Part shown: positions 21,683 to 34,300 of the stretch, one piece after another
How positions within the stretch are numbered: position 1 is the stretch's first letter
Layout of the letters: every line of letters begins with the position of its first letter
Source of the DNA: Erodium maritimum
Taxonomy: Eukaryota > Streptophyta > Magnoliopsida > Geraniales > Geraniaceae
NCBI GenBank assembly: GCA_963921825.1
Contig: OY997596.1
Coordinates: forward strand, 11,661,001 to 11,725,000
Reading direction: 5' to 3'
DNA: 64,000 nt
The notes under the pieces: model-generated
What the model saw: the letters and a program-made list of their open reading frames with translations, nothing else
Database searches by the model: none
Told to the model about the DNA's origin: nothing
Program-made: the position numbers and the translations under genes

Positions 21683-23640
21683 TGGAGGTTTCACAACTCG
21701 GACTGTACATCAATTAGGTGGGGAGAGTCAAGTCAGTAAAGTCCCGTCGTGCGTTGGGTACGCAGGTCGGAACCGTGTGTAGACCTGTTGTGTTTTGAGT
21801 CCTGTTTGTGTTTGTGTGTATGTGCAGTACGGGGTTACTGGCATTCTGTTTGTGTGCTGCTGCGTGAAACATTTTTAAACGGTCGCGACTCGACTCAGGA
21901 GCGCCCCTGTAGTCGAGCGTGACGGTGTTGATATCAAGTGGGTACAATGCAGTTCAGGGACGCCTGGACCGGGTTGTAACTACCTGATGTCAAGAAATGA
22001 GGTTTTTTATGAAGTGGAGAAAGTTTTAAAATTGGTTGGCCAAGTGGGCGCGTTTTAAAATTTGATTGGCCATGTGGGCGTGTTTTGATTTTGATTGGCC
22101 CTGTGGGCGAGTGTTGTTGTTTGGCCGTGTCGGCTTATGATTGAGGTTGGGGAGACTTGTGTTTGGTCTTCAATAGTCGTACGTGTGTTGGTAAGTTGTG
22201 GGTCGAGCGTTGTGTCGTTCAAGGTTTCCTTTGAGGTTAAAAAGGGAGTGAGGGTCAAGTTTGAAACGTTTTTGGAAAACTGGCATGTGCGAGTGTCACG
22301 GATCCTGTCACGGATCCGTGACGGAGCAGCGCGTTTTGACAATTTAGAGCCTTCGTCACGGCACTGTGACCCCAACCGTGACGGGGTCTGTCACGTGTCC
22401 GTGATTCCTGTCCATTCCACCGTCTTGATTTTTGCAGTTTGAGTGTTGGTTTCGCATGGCTGTGTTTAGGATTGTGTTGGTGGTAGAGGTCGTAATTTCG
22501 GTGTTAAAGGATGAGGTCTTGGGTTCGAGACTCATTGATAACCTACAGTAGTGATACAGCGCCTCGGTGTGAGAGTCACGCCACGGAGAGGGGTTATGGT
22601 TGGTGCGCTGCGGCGCCATACGAACTAGGTTTCCCTATGTGAACGGGTGTTCGAGGTTTCCCTCGCGTGAATGGGTGGTTTGAGGTTTCCTTCACGTGAG
22701 TGGGTTGTTTGAGGTTCCCTACATGATCGAGTAACTAGGGTATCGAGGGTGTGAGCAATAGTGGGTTGCTGAGTTGAAAGTAGGATTCCCGTTGAGATTT
22801 CTCTACGTGATCGGGTAATTGGGGTATTGAGGTTGTAAGCAATAGTAGTTGCTAAATTGAGAACATAATCCCCGTTTCGAGGTTTCCCTTACATAAGAGA
22901 GTAATTGAGGTGGTAATGACTTGAGCAGTGTGACGTGTTGGTAGTAGGTTTTGGGGTGGTGGTTTGCCCTGGCTATATTGGTAAGTCTTTGGTGCTTTAC
23001 TAGTATTCCATAATCGAACGGGTGTCCGTGGAGGTGAGCATAACGCTCATCCCCTTTACTACTTTTCCCGCAAGGGACGAGTATCGAACACTGGTTTGGT
23101 TGCGGAAAGTTATAAGTAAATGCATCGAGGACCGTGTGAGGGTTGCACTAGACCTTACCGGGGTGACTAATGGAGTGGGTGTTCGGTCTCCGATTTGGGC
23201 GTCAGTTTTATTGGATGCCGGGATGTCACACTCGTTTGTTCGTCGAGTTGTGCTGAGAGGTTGGGGCTGAGTTTAGAGCCGTTGAGCCCACCCCTGCGTC
23301 TGGACACGCCGGTTGGTGGTGGGGTGGTGTTGACTAGGGTCTGTCGTGCCTGCGGAGTTGGAGAAGCGAACCGATACAGGAGGTTCGAGAGAGGGCTCAA
23401 GATCCCTGATGCTGGATCGAGTCCTCACCCCGAGGATTCGGGTACGTTCGGAGTTGGTAAGCACGACGACGGTAGTGGAGCGAGGTCTTAGAGAGACCGC
23501 GAGGTTCCGTGAGGTTCGGCAGCGACTGAGCTTGCGCGTGTGTCCGTGGGAAGGATACTTACGGAATGACAACCTTTAACGTAAACTTGGGAATGGATTG
23601 GCTGGCGAAGTGCCGAGCCAATACCGGCTGTTACTAGCGA
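21683..23640 (+). other. Interior of the chromovirus, upstream part: no gag recognised
   Basis: About 2 kb where gag, protease and the front of pol would be expected. Instead there are repeat-like stretches: GTCACGG-type short repeats at 22,295-22,405 and four loose copies of a unit containing GAGGTTTCCCT at about 22,627-22,900. At 23,020-23,130 there is a segment resembling the palindrome-containing zone of the LTRs. No retroviral domain can be supported. The element is a fossil with a replaced or rearranged interior. Confidence 0.6.
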
Positions 23641-23653
23641 CGAGCGATTTCAG

Positions 23654-23840
23654 GTGTTCTCGGATCATAAGAGCTTTAAGTACATCTCTTTCCAACGAGA
23701 CCTGAATACGCGCCAGCGGCGATGGGTGGGACTACTCGACGAGTACGACTTTGAGCTACACTATCATCTGGGTACGGCAAACGTGGTTGCCGACGCCCTG
23801 AGTAGGAATTCGATCCCGAGTCTTACTAGCATATCAGTCC
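23654..23840 (+). pseudogene. Ty3/gypsy RNase H domain remnant
   Basis: Translation gives FSDHKSFKYISFQRDLNTRQ, then RRWVGLLDEYDFELHYH and the VVADALSR motif that closes the gypsy RNase H domain. It belongs to the fossil chromovirus interior. What follows is decayed. Confidence 0.85.
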
Positions 23841-24339
23841 GAGAGTGGGACATGATATGGGGACTGGGCACGCTCGGGTTGGAGCTAGAAGAGGTTACTG
23901 GCGGTGTGGCCATGTACTTCTTGGTGATTCAGCCCACCTGGCTTGGCCGGGGAATAGAAGCACAGTCAGTGGATGTCGAGACGATAGAGGTCCGAGAGAG
24001 AGTTGCCGGCAGTGTTGACGCCGAGTACTGGGATCGTCGGGCTAATTGGGAGTTACGGTATCGCGGAGGGTGGTTCGTACCGTGTAACGGTGGAGGCGAC
24101 AAGCTGCGAGAGTCGCAACATTCGCGTTTGACAGTGCACGTGGGTAGCACTAAGATGAGCGCGACATTTGGTGACATGTCTAGTGGAGCGGGATGCGGAG
24201 AGCGGTCGCAGAGTTAGTATCGCGATGCCTCACTCGTCGGCAGGTGAGAGCCCAACAACAACGTCCCGCTGGATTACTGCAACCACTGCAGGTTGCACAG
24301 TGGAAATGGGGGCACGTCACGATGGATTTCGTGAGCGAT

Positions 24340-24905
24340 TAACCGAGTTCGCCTACAACAACAGCTTTCAGGCTAGTATCATGATGGCACCGTTCGGAGC
24401 GTTGTATGGTAGGCCGTGTCGGTCGCCCGTGTGCGGGTCGGAAGTGAGGAATGAGGGTTCACTGGGTCTAGAACTGGACCGAGAGACAGCTGAGTCGGTC
24501 TTGCCGAAGCGTGAGCGGTTGAAGACCGCGCAGAGTCAGCATGAGCTATGCTGACAAACGGCGCCGACCTCTCGAGTCAGCAGTCGGTGGTCATGTATCC
24601 CTAGAGATGAGTCCGAAGGGTAGACTAGTGCATTTTAACCGCGGTGAAGGCGGGTTAGCCCCGCGGTGTATCAGGCCTTTCGAGGTCTTGAGTACGTCAT
24701 TGAGTGGGCAGATGCCGAGGTAACGGGTGATGTCTCGTATGAGGAGAAACTGGTTTGGGAAACGGATCCCTGAGAGCAGGTCCTGCGCGGAAAGGTTATC
24801 CGCTTAGAACGGGTGCGGTGGCGGCACCACTAGGCCGAGTCGACTTGGGAGCGCAAGGACAAGGTTCGCGCGAGGTGCCCCGATCTGTTCGACTCCGGAG
24901 GTACG
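24340..24905 (+). pseudogene. Gypsy integrase C-terminal and chromodomain-like remnant
   Basis: Translation shows RLTEFAYNNSFQASI and APFGALYGRPCRSP, the classic end of the gypsy integrase core. It is followed by an ADKRRRPLE...VGGHVSLEMSP block (the GPY/F-type lead) and IRPFEVL. Near 24,780-24,900 a segment of the chromodomain pattern used by Tekay-clade chromoviruses to choose heterochromatic targets is visible. Broken, as is the rest of the interior. Confidence 0.78.
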
Positions 24906-24934
24906 TTTGTTTTAAATTTCGCGGACGAAATTCC

Positions 24935-24950
24935 TTTAAGGGGGGTAGAT
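24935..24950 (+). promoter_or_regulatory. Polypurine tract of the chromovirus
   Basis: A purine-rich run, TTTAAGGGGGGTAGA, immediately abuts the 3' LTR, which starts TGTAATAATC at 24,951. It is the expected primer for plus-strand DNA synthesis. Confidence 0.85.
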
Positions 24951-27898
24951 TGTAATAATCACTCCCGGTCAACGCCAGTCAAATCTGCGAAAAACAGGAA
25001 AATTTAAAAAAATTCAGCAGACACTTGATTGAACCTAAATTTGATCCCGAGGGTCATACCGGACTTAAGTTGACCCTGATATCGACCAAAGTGAGTTCCG
25101 GGGGACTCATGGCAACTTTCTGATCAATTTGGGAAATGTTGACTTTTCGCTGGAAAAGTCAACCGAGCGACGTTTTGGTCCATTCGATGACCGTTTTGGG
25201 TCCAAAAAGCTTAGCCGTCGTCGCAGCGGTCTTAGTTGAGCCGTTTCTTTGTAGCCCGTCAAGTTTCGTAATTTCTTGGAAAAAGTGCCCGTTCGGGGCC
25301 CGAAACGTCCGAATTTCGCGAATCTGATTGGAAAATATCTTGCAGATATTATCCCGAAAAGGTGTGGGACCCACCTTGCCACTTATCAAACAAGTGGTGG
25401 TGTTAGGTTTTGGGACAAGACAAGACAAGACTTTGATGGTTAGTTTTTCTTTTTAAAGTGTTAGTTTTTTTAATAAAACAAAAGGGAAATAAGATGACAC
25501 GTCCATTTCAAAAAAAAAGAAGAAAAGGGTAGGTTTTAGAGAGAGAAAATGAGTTAGGAGAAAAGGAGAGAAAAGAGAAGAGGCTTGTGGAATTTGTGAC
25601 GTTTCTCGATCATCCGACCGGTGGATCGTCTCAACGATAGAAGAATCGAGTTCACACCGTCATTCTCTACGGTGAGCACCTAACCGATTTTTGTTTTGGA
25701 AAGTTCGAATTTTAGGGTTTGAGTTTAAACGATTCAAATATGGTTGGGTTTTGTTTAAGTTTGGTTTAAAGATGATTGGTTGAGGTTTGGAGTTCGTTAG
25801 GAACGTTTTGGGGCGAAAAGGGAATTTTTCCCATTGTGGCCATGTGGGGCCCACGTGCCCGGGTATCGGGTTTTTGTGTTCAGGTGGTTTAGAACGTTCC
25901 CCGGATCATTAATACACAACCGGATCGAAATTTGGAATTGAATTGCAAAAGTTGCATTTATCGGGTTTAGAAATTTTAAACGCTAATTCATTGACTCGGA
26001 AGTCGGAATTCGATTTCGTCGAGTGCCTTGGGACCCTTGAATTATTCTAAGACCGTAGAAACGAAAACGGGAATTTTTGGATCCCCGGAAGGGCATTTAC
26101 AAAACCTGGGCAGATTCGCCATGTCGGGCGAATCGGGCCTTTTCGGGTCCAATATCGACAATGTCGAGTAATTGGGGAGTTTGGGAGTGATCGACATTGT
26201 CAGGGTTACTTTTGGGCGTCAGGTTTATTAAAATTCAGCATTATGCCTGCAAGCTTAAAAGCGTTTAAAATTGTGTTCTTTTAGATCGTGCTGCGGACCG
26301 GGGCCAAAGGAAAGCTAGGCGAGTGACGGAGATCGCGTCGGGGCTTATTTGGGCACTTTTGGAGAACACGCACGAGGTAGGGAAAAGTAGCCGGATCTCG
26401 GCCCTGACTAGGGAAAGTTAACAGTAGAATTGCATGTGACACCGGGGTGTCATGGGTTAAGTGGGTTATCGAATATTAGAAAGGCATGATACGGGAACGT
26501 AGCGAATATTAGAAAAGCATGTGACACTTAGTAGTGTCGTACGAGCAGAGAACTTATCGGTGTTAGCATTACTGGAGGCATATGACCATGCCCGGAGGTT
26601 GATTGCGAACTTATCGAGATTAGGAGTGCTGGAGGCATATGACCATGCCCGGAGGTTGTTTGTGAAACTGTTGATATTGGCACTGTTGGAGGCATTGGTT
26701 ATGCCGGAGGTTGATTGTGTTGGTGTGTCTTGGGTGGCCGTGAGTGCCGTGGGGTTGTTGAGCCCGTGAGTTACTGTTGGTGCGTTTTGGGTGGCCATGA
26801 GTGCCCGTGGGGTTGTTGAGCCTGTGAGTTACTGTTGGTGTGTCTTGGGTGGCCATGAGTGCCCGTGGGGTTGTTGAGCCCGTGAGTTATGGTTGGTGTG
26901 TCTTGGGAGGCCGTGAGTGTCGTGGGGTTGTTGAGTCCGTGTTTTACTGTTGGTGTCTTGGGTGGCCATGAGTGCCTGTGGAGTGTTGAACCTGTGTTGT
27001 TGTTGTTTGTTGAACCTTGCTTGTGATTGTGATTGTGTTTGCCCGAGGTTAGTGACCCGACTTCGTGTCGGGAAGTGGTGTGGAATTTGGCTGGCTTACC
27101 TGACAGGGATCGGTAAGTTGCGAGCGTTCTTTGGCTAGCCTGACCGAGTTCGAGTTTCGGGAAGTTGTGAGCGTTTTTAGGCGATGAGAGGGCAGCTCCC
27201 CTTCCGACTAGCTATCAGAAAAGCAGCGTTGTATATATCGCCAACAGGTCGACCGCCTGGAGCCTGACAGGGATCGGCAAAGCGCGTGGGGCAGGCTCGA
27301 GCCCAGCCGGTTAGCAACCGGCACTAAGCAGCTGACAGGAGTGCGATCCTTTGCGATCTTGTTTGGTGTGCGATCCTTTTGTGATCTTGGGTGTTGCGTG
27401 GTGGTCTTTGAGTCCTTGGAAGAGGTCGTGATCGTTGTGTCGGGTCTACCTTACGTGTCCGAGTGTTGAGTCGGCTGAGGAAAGTATCAGTGCGTGGGTG
27501 TCGGTCGGGTTACTTGAGTTTGGGGATAGTGATCCCCGGGGTTGAGTTGGTTGTTGGTGTTACCAGCATTGTCTGCTAATTATTCCATAGTCAGTCTGTT
27601 ATCCGTGGTGGTGAGCGAACGCTCACCCCTAGCTGCTTTTCCTACAGGTACCGGTCGCAGGTTGGACTAGGTGAGCTTCGGAAGCTTGAAGAGCTAGGAG
27701 CGGGATTCTGGGTTTATTTTGAGTCTAGCGACGGATACCACACTTTTTTCCACTTGTTGGGACGTATTTGAAGTTGTAAATATTATTTTGTTGAACAAAT
27801 GGTGATTTTAAGGTGATTTATGAAAAAGGCAAACTAAATGTTTTATTATTTTAAATGTTCGCGTCCCGAGTTCGGTTTACTGAAATTGGGGTGTGACA
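24951..27898 (+). repeat. 3' LTR of the 9.27-kb chromovirus
   Basis: 2,948 bp, aligning end to end with 18,627-21,667. Only scattered substitutions are visible by eye, plus fewer copies of the 47-bp minisatellite unit. It ends GGGGTGTGACA at 27,898. Confidence 0.95.
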
Positions 27899-30653
27899 CC
27901 ATATGTCATTGGGAACCAAGGTAGTGCTCCCATAGGACGCATACACTTGGGTGAAACCACCAATAACCATTTCCCCGCAGGGTAACCATCCAATTGCCCG
28001 CATGCTCTGAAATCAATGACCCGCAGGGTCCAATATGCAATGCCCGCAAGCTCCAATAATCAATGCCCCGCAGGCTCCAATATCCAATGCATGTAGGCTC
28101 TAGTAATCAAACGTTATCCCGCAGGATCTGCCAACACCAACGACTATAACACCACCGGATTACCCCCCCCCCTGCCCCGGTGTAGTACCAAACCGAACAA
28201 CCAAGAATTTTAAGAATGAGAATAAGAGAAACACAAAATCACAAGTCAACCAACCAACGCTCATCAAATCATACATTCACCACAACACACCAAGAAATCC
28301 ATTTAATCCTTACACTTACCGTATACTTACCTGTCATGATCCATCGGTCCATCGATCACCTGATCGTGCCCCTTTGGCACAATCAGTCATACTCGATCAT
28401 CCGTTCAAACATTCAATCATTCAACATTCAATCAACCATGCAAACATTCAATCAATCAATCATGTAAACATTAAATCAATCAAGCATAAAATTAAACTAG
28501 TTTCAATAGACTCTTGATTATCCTAATAAATAGTACACAAGCATGTGAACCTAACACAACAACTAATCCGAGGGCTCATCACGGCCTCTCTACCAGTAAA
28601 ACAATTCTCAAGTATTGAAAGCGAGTTACACTAGTTATTCTCATCCTAAGCATACATTCTAGACTCATCCTATTATTAGTAATTGAAAGACGATTATTCT
28701 AGTTATTCGCATCCTATATGCAATTCTAGGACCTTTCCGATTTTATTAACCTAACATGCATACTAGTATTGAATTACTCGAGTAGTTAGGACTTTCCCTA
28801 CCTTGAGGTCTTCCTCTAAAACTCTACTGTAAAGCCGGTTAGTCGCTCCTCCGTTCTTCACATGGGTTCCGGAGTGATCTTCGACTCTCTATCTCGGGTC
28901 CAAGGCCTTTCCTTCTCTTGAGCACGGGCTCACGGTCTTGGACCACAACAATACCAAAATTAGTAATCCAACGGAGCGTTCCTCAAGCCAAAATTTAAGA
29001 ATAACCCTCAAACAATAGAAATAAAGTCAAAGAAGTGATCTAGAAATCGAAATGGGCTAAAAGGAAGGGTTTTTGGATCTGGAGGTCTGATCCGGAAGGT
29101 GGCCCTGACCGTAGCACAGGCCGTGCCGGAATCTGGCACGGACCGTGTCACAGACCGGCCCGGTAACCAGCACTGACTGTGCGGCGTACCGGCCCGGAGT
29201 CTGACACGGACCGTGCGAGGTTCCGTGCCGGACTCACGCCCATTTCGCACAGCACGCCGTGCCGGTACCTGGCCCGTTCCGTGCGGCTTTCCGTGCCGGC
29301 ACAGGGCCCGGTCCGGGTCACGCTCCGTAGCGAACCAGTCCAGGTTCTCCCCCTTTCTTCCCCAGCTCGAGTTTCATGAAAATCACATCAAAAACCACAC
29401 TTCCAAGTCCTTCTAACTCCAAAATGTTCATCCAAAGTTTCCAAACAACAACACCCACAATGGGTTCATCAAAACTCCAACCAAAAACACAAACCAAGCA
29501 ACCTACTTCACTACTTCTTCTCCAAGCAACCACCCAAACATTAGTTCTTCAACTTCAAGCCAAAAACCCACAAAAACCCAAATTGGAGAGTAGATGAAAA
29601 GAAGAGTTGAGAGTATCCATACCTCTAGGATGGTGAGATGAAGAAGATGAAAGGAAAATGGAGGCAAAAGGACCAAGAACAAGCTCCAAAATCCAAGCTT
29701 TCTTCTCTTTCTTCTTCCTCAAGAAATGAGCTCTTCTCCTCTCCTTGTGATTTTCGGCTGCAACAATAGGGAATGAGCTGAGTTGTGCGCTCATGTTGCT
29801 TTAAATGACCTATTTTGTCCAATTACCAAAAAGCCCTTAAAGTCATATCCCTTTAAAGGTAACTTGGGAGGGTATAAGAGTCAATTGAAGCTCATTTTTC
29901 ATCCTCCAAGCCAAACATGACAAGTGTCATGTGGGGTCACTTCCAATTAATTAATTTCCAGCTTTCCAAGATTTTATCGGAAAATAACCGATATAAAGTC
30001 CAAGTTTGACCGAAATTTGACCTAACCAATATTACAGTTAAACTGAAGGAAATGGCCCAACTAGGCTAACCGTGATGACGGCTAAGCTTTTTGGGCCCTG
30101 GAAAGGTCCTGAATGGCTTCCTGAGCCATCGGTTGACTTTTCCGGCTGAAAGTCAAACTTGTCTAGAATTCACCGGTTCAACCGGGATCGACCGGGAACG
30201 GTTCTTACAAAACGATACTTCATGGATTGTCCCATCTTCAAGGATGAGTATGAATAGAGGAGCAGTTGGAGAACCCCGAGAAGATCATGCGAGGGCTGGA
30301 AAGCAGCCTCGCCAGGAGGAATGAGAGCCAACCTAGGCTTCAGGGACATACCCGAGAGGGGTCCCTAGTACTAGCCTATCCTCCCATTGGTACTATTGAG
30401 ATCAAGTTCGATCACACTCCCCACGACGAGAAGAGTCCCCCCCATAGGATCAAGCAGCATTTAAGAACTATCTTGAGCAGGTCTTGACAGTACCGGATTT
30501 ATGTTTCTTTACTATTTTTAGAAAGTTGGCTTGTGGCACCTGCTATTTGTCATAGGGTTTGTGGAAATGGGCCTTTTGGGAGAGTTGTTTATGTACTACC
30601 TCTTTTATTTTGATTAATAATATAAGTAGTACCTTTCGCTAAAAAATTATTAG

Positions 30654-31388
30654 GATAGAGAAAAATTTGAGATAATCTATTGAAAAGGAATAACTTTGTA
30701 TAAGAAACGTTAAGAGACTTCGAGGAGCCCTAACCCTCTTGCTCTATGCTCCCTTAGTGTGTGGCGGCTCTGATTGGTGATCTTTGTTATGTTCCCAAGC
30801 ATTTTGTTCAATGAGCATGTTATTCGATTCTTTTTTCATCCCACGATGTTTGGACTTATCAGTTGTGTTTTTACATTTTCAGTTGGATTATGTCTTTTCT
30901 GGTTGACCTATTTTGGGTTATTTCCTTCGGGCGTTTACTTTTATTGATATATCTATTCACCATTAAAAAAGGAGTAAGAAAACTAGAATTTACCTTCCCA
31001 TACTTTTGAGCATTATTAATGTAGGATTACGTGTTTCACAAATAAGGCAGAAAACAAAAAAAAATGCTTGTAATCCACTAAAATCCTATATTCATGTATC
31101 ATGCATTAACTAATCTAGTGCTCATATTTACTGTAAATTACTTCGTTGTAAAGAAACGTATGGTTTGAGACTAGGATGTTTGGGTTATGGTGAAGATGTA
31201 TCGAGGCACCCAAGCGTGTGCCCTCTAATGGTATCCACACGAGCAAGCGATTCCGCCACCGAAGCTTTTCTAGAAGATATTGAACTTTTTACTCTTGTTC
31301 TTTCTATGGAGTGACCAATGATGCTTGTGAATTAAGAAAATTTGCAAAAGGAGGAATCATAAAAGAACCTCGTTTCATTTATTTTAGT
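30654..31388. other. Intergenic, AT-rich, nothing recognised
   Basis: About 730 bp right of the ORF1-only LINE derivative. No open frame or repeat of note. Confidence 0.5.
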
Positions 31389-34300
31389 CTAACTAGTGTA
31401 CGGGCACCGCGCGATGCCCGGTGCTTGGCGTAAAATATAACGTGTGTTACTTGTGTAGTAGAAAAGCAGTGTTTTTGTTGTTGTGGGGGGGGATTGATGC
31501 AGTGGTTAAGATAGATGTATAAATTAGAATATTATTGGAATAATATATTAAACTACAGAAATGTTTGATCGTCGTTTTAGGATAAATGGTGTATTTTTCG
31601 ATCAAATTTTTTCAACCCAAAATAATAGATAAAGGTTCAATCCATTTAGTTAGCATAACTATAAGCTTATTTGGTCAAAGAATCACAACCAGGCAACTAC
31701 ACAACAAACATCGGCTTAATCTTATCAAAAAAAAAATGAGGTTTTATTTAAAATGAATTAGATTAAGAGGATTCCTAACAAAGAAACCAAACTAAAATCA
31801 AACCCAAACTCAGAAGAAATATCGAACCAACGACCTCCCTTTGCCATCGCACCAAGCCACGATACGCAAAGCATCCGACATATTTTCCCTTCGCTCATTG
31901 TGGATACTTCCAATAGCTTCTCTTCCTACAAAAAGTGTTCGTACCTATATTGCAAATTGAAAGCAACCAATCGCAATTCAAATATGTAATAGACTCAATT
32001 ATGAGCATAACTTACACCAAAGAAGATATGGTAATAAACGATAGTCAAAACAACCAACAATATGCAGAATCAAATTGCAAAATCGCTTCTAAAATGCAAC
32101 AATGCTGGTGGTTTAAAAACCTGTAATAACCACAGAGAAACAACATCACATCAAATTGTACATTGTTTTAACAATGTTTTGAATCCAAAATCCTCAAATT
32201 CTACCACCTAACTCAAACTTTTAGGTATCATATTTAAATCTTGAACCTCTATGAATTAAAAATAGACGACAAAAAAAGAAAACATGGTATATATCAGCTA
32301 CTTAAAGAACTTTTTTTTTCCTTTTGGTTAGAATAAATAAGAAAATCTTTATAAAAAAAAATTTGTGATGGCAAGCTTGATACAGAAAGAGAACATGAAT
32401 ATTTCAAAAGTAATAAATAAGGTCAGGGTTAGTACGAATTGTTTTTATTTTAAAAAGGCACTAATTGTTTCGTTCTTTTTAAATTCACTATTATATGCAA
32501 CAAAGAACAAAATCAACCAAAAAGGTTATTACTTTTACATAAACAAAGCACCATTATAAATTTAAAATTAATCATGTTCACCAAATGCAATTGTATTCTT
32601 CGTAAACCAAACCTTGTGTGAACTAACCTCTATGAAGCCAAATGCACAATACCACTAATGAGAGCCTGAAAAGCAAATACACAATAAACACGACACCAGC
32701 AAAAACAAAGCAAAGAAAAGGACGCATGTCTAATACAAGTGCCTGATGCAAAATATAATTTCAAATCTCATGAGAACCTTTTAATAAATCACATATGAAG
32801 ACATAAATCCAAAAATCAATCAAATAATGACATATGACATGTTCTCTTTCAAAGACATTAAACACTTATCATGCTTGAAACTGAGATTCAGACCATAAAT
32901 TCCAAAAATAAAAGCCAATTGATACGAAGAACAATAATTCAAATATCCATCAAAAGAACAACATCATTAGATCATTAAGGAATAGCGTTTGACGTCTAAT
33001 CAAATATAGTAAGAGCCCATCTAATAGTATTGCATGATCAGAAAATACAATACAACAAACCTAAACACAAAGAAATTCATTCGTAGAAATCTAAATCGTT
33101 CTGTAAGCACACGCTCTAGCAAAAATGTCATGCACCATTAGCTAAACTGGTATACCAGTGATTTTTACTGATAATACACAATCACTTAAAATTCAGAATA
33201 AAAAAAAAGAACCCAATCAAAATCATGTTGATGACTGAAGAAACTTTCCATTCCTTCACATTAAGATTATTTACAATAATCATCTTCTCACAAAAGTAAA
33301 TAGTCACACAATATATTTTTATCCCTTAAGAACAATGACATGACTTATAATTATAAACAACATAGTCATTTCTCCCTATAGGACGATCAAAATCTCAAAC
33401 CAATGTTCAGATACTCGCTTTAGACTATAAAGTTAAGATATTTATCCTTCTCAATAATGTGATCTTAATATCCAATACTAAGCTATTCTTGTAATTAGTT
33501 ATAGCCTTCTATATCAATAAGACGATGCCATATTGTAAATTGCATAATCATAAGAGCGTGAAGACAAAAAAAATATGTTATTAATAATGGAATAAAGATA
33601 CAGTAATATAAAAGTTATAAATCCGAAGAACACAAAACTAATAAAACTATAGTCATTTAACTAATAAACTATTTGATATGAAAAGCTGAATTATAGTGAC
33701 TAGTAGACACAATAAAGTCACTATATGCATATGAAAATCATAAGCACCATGAAACTGATTATTATGAATAGCTAGAAACATGCCTGCCATGCATAAGTGC
33801 CACGGCACCACCATGTGGCTCAAGTTCTCAAGCACTGTGACCAAATTAACTTAAGCCATTGTTCTAAAAAAAATGTCAATTTAAGATCAACAAGCACAAT
33901 AAAGTGAAACTAAGAAATGTATGGTAAATTTCTAATAATAACCCATCTCTCTAGAGCTATTATAAAGGACTAAATCGAAACTTTGCACTAATAAACAATT
34001 CCGACTATACAATTAGAACATGCGAAGAGAATGCATTCTAACCTTTGTCTCACTTTCACATGTTGAACCAGTTTCATAATACCTGCAAAAGAAAAAGAGT
34101 AAATAACATAAATCTATTATGCGTAACAAAAAAAACATGAATCTAAAAAAGCTCTTACAGAAAAGCCATTAACAGATGGTCCACAAATGATTGAGATTTA
34201 AGAACCACCTGGTAGAGAAATACCTACCAATCAATTCATTTACGCATCAATTTAGGGGCAACTCCAAATAAGAAGCCTCAGCCGACCTTTTATTTAGGAA

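Larger units (their letters stand above)
18627..27898 (+). mobile_element. Ty3/gypsy chromovirus (Tekay/Del-like), 9.27 kb, two 3-kb LTRs
   Basis: A complete LTR-to-LTR structure with a perfect 5-bp duplication, CCATA (18,622-18,626 and 27,899-27,903). The LTRs are 3,041 and 2,948 bp, near-identical apart from repeat copy number, pointing to a recent insertion. A primer site for initiator-Met tRNA follows the 5' LTR, and a purine tract precedes the 3' LTR. The 3.28-kb interior is too short for a full gag-pol and is heavily decayed (well over ten breaks), keeping only recognisable RNase H, integrase-C and chromodomain-like traces. Long LTRs, the initiator-Met primer and a terminal chromodomain-like segment point to the Tekay/Del clade. 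Likely mobilised in trans. Confidence 0.95.
17893..30209 (-). mobile_element. Solo LTR of a gypsy element, minus strand, split by a 9.3-kb element
   Basis: The left part (17,893-18,626) begins TGTCACGCCCCAAATCTGG. The right part (27,904-30,209) ends GGGAACGGTTCTTACA. Read on the minus strand this is one LTR of about 3.04 kb starting TGTAAGAACCG and ending GGGGCGTGACA. Flanks AACCG (17,888-17,892) and AAACG (30,210-30,214) form a 5-bp duplication with one mismatch. Inside, at 29,090-29,340, an imperfect short repeat based on GGCACGGACCGTG recurs. It differs from the younger LTRs in sequence but shares their plan and ending, so it is an older relative. Confidence 0.88.
16329..30644 (+). mobile_element. 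ORF1-only LINE derivative (DUF4283 + CCHC), split by nested LTR elements
   Basis: Two parts, 16,329-17,892 and 30,210-30,644, flank a nest of LTR elements. Together they make about 2.0 kb. The 3' end reads AATAATATAAGTAGTACC then TTTCGCT and A6. The 9-bp sequence AATTATTAG occurs at both outer ends (16,320-16,328 and 30,645-30,653), a likely target duplication, though short and AT-rich. Coding content is an ORF1 protein followed by a short 3' UTR, with no ORF2. This makes it a non-autonomous LINE derivative. Confidence 0.7.
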
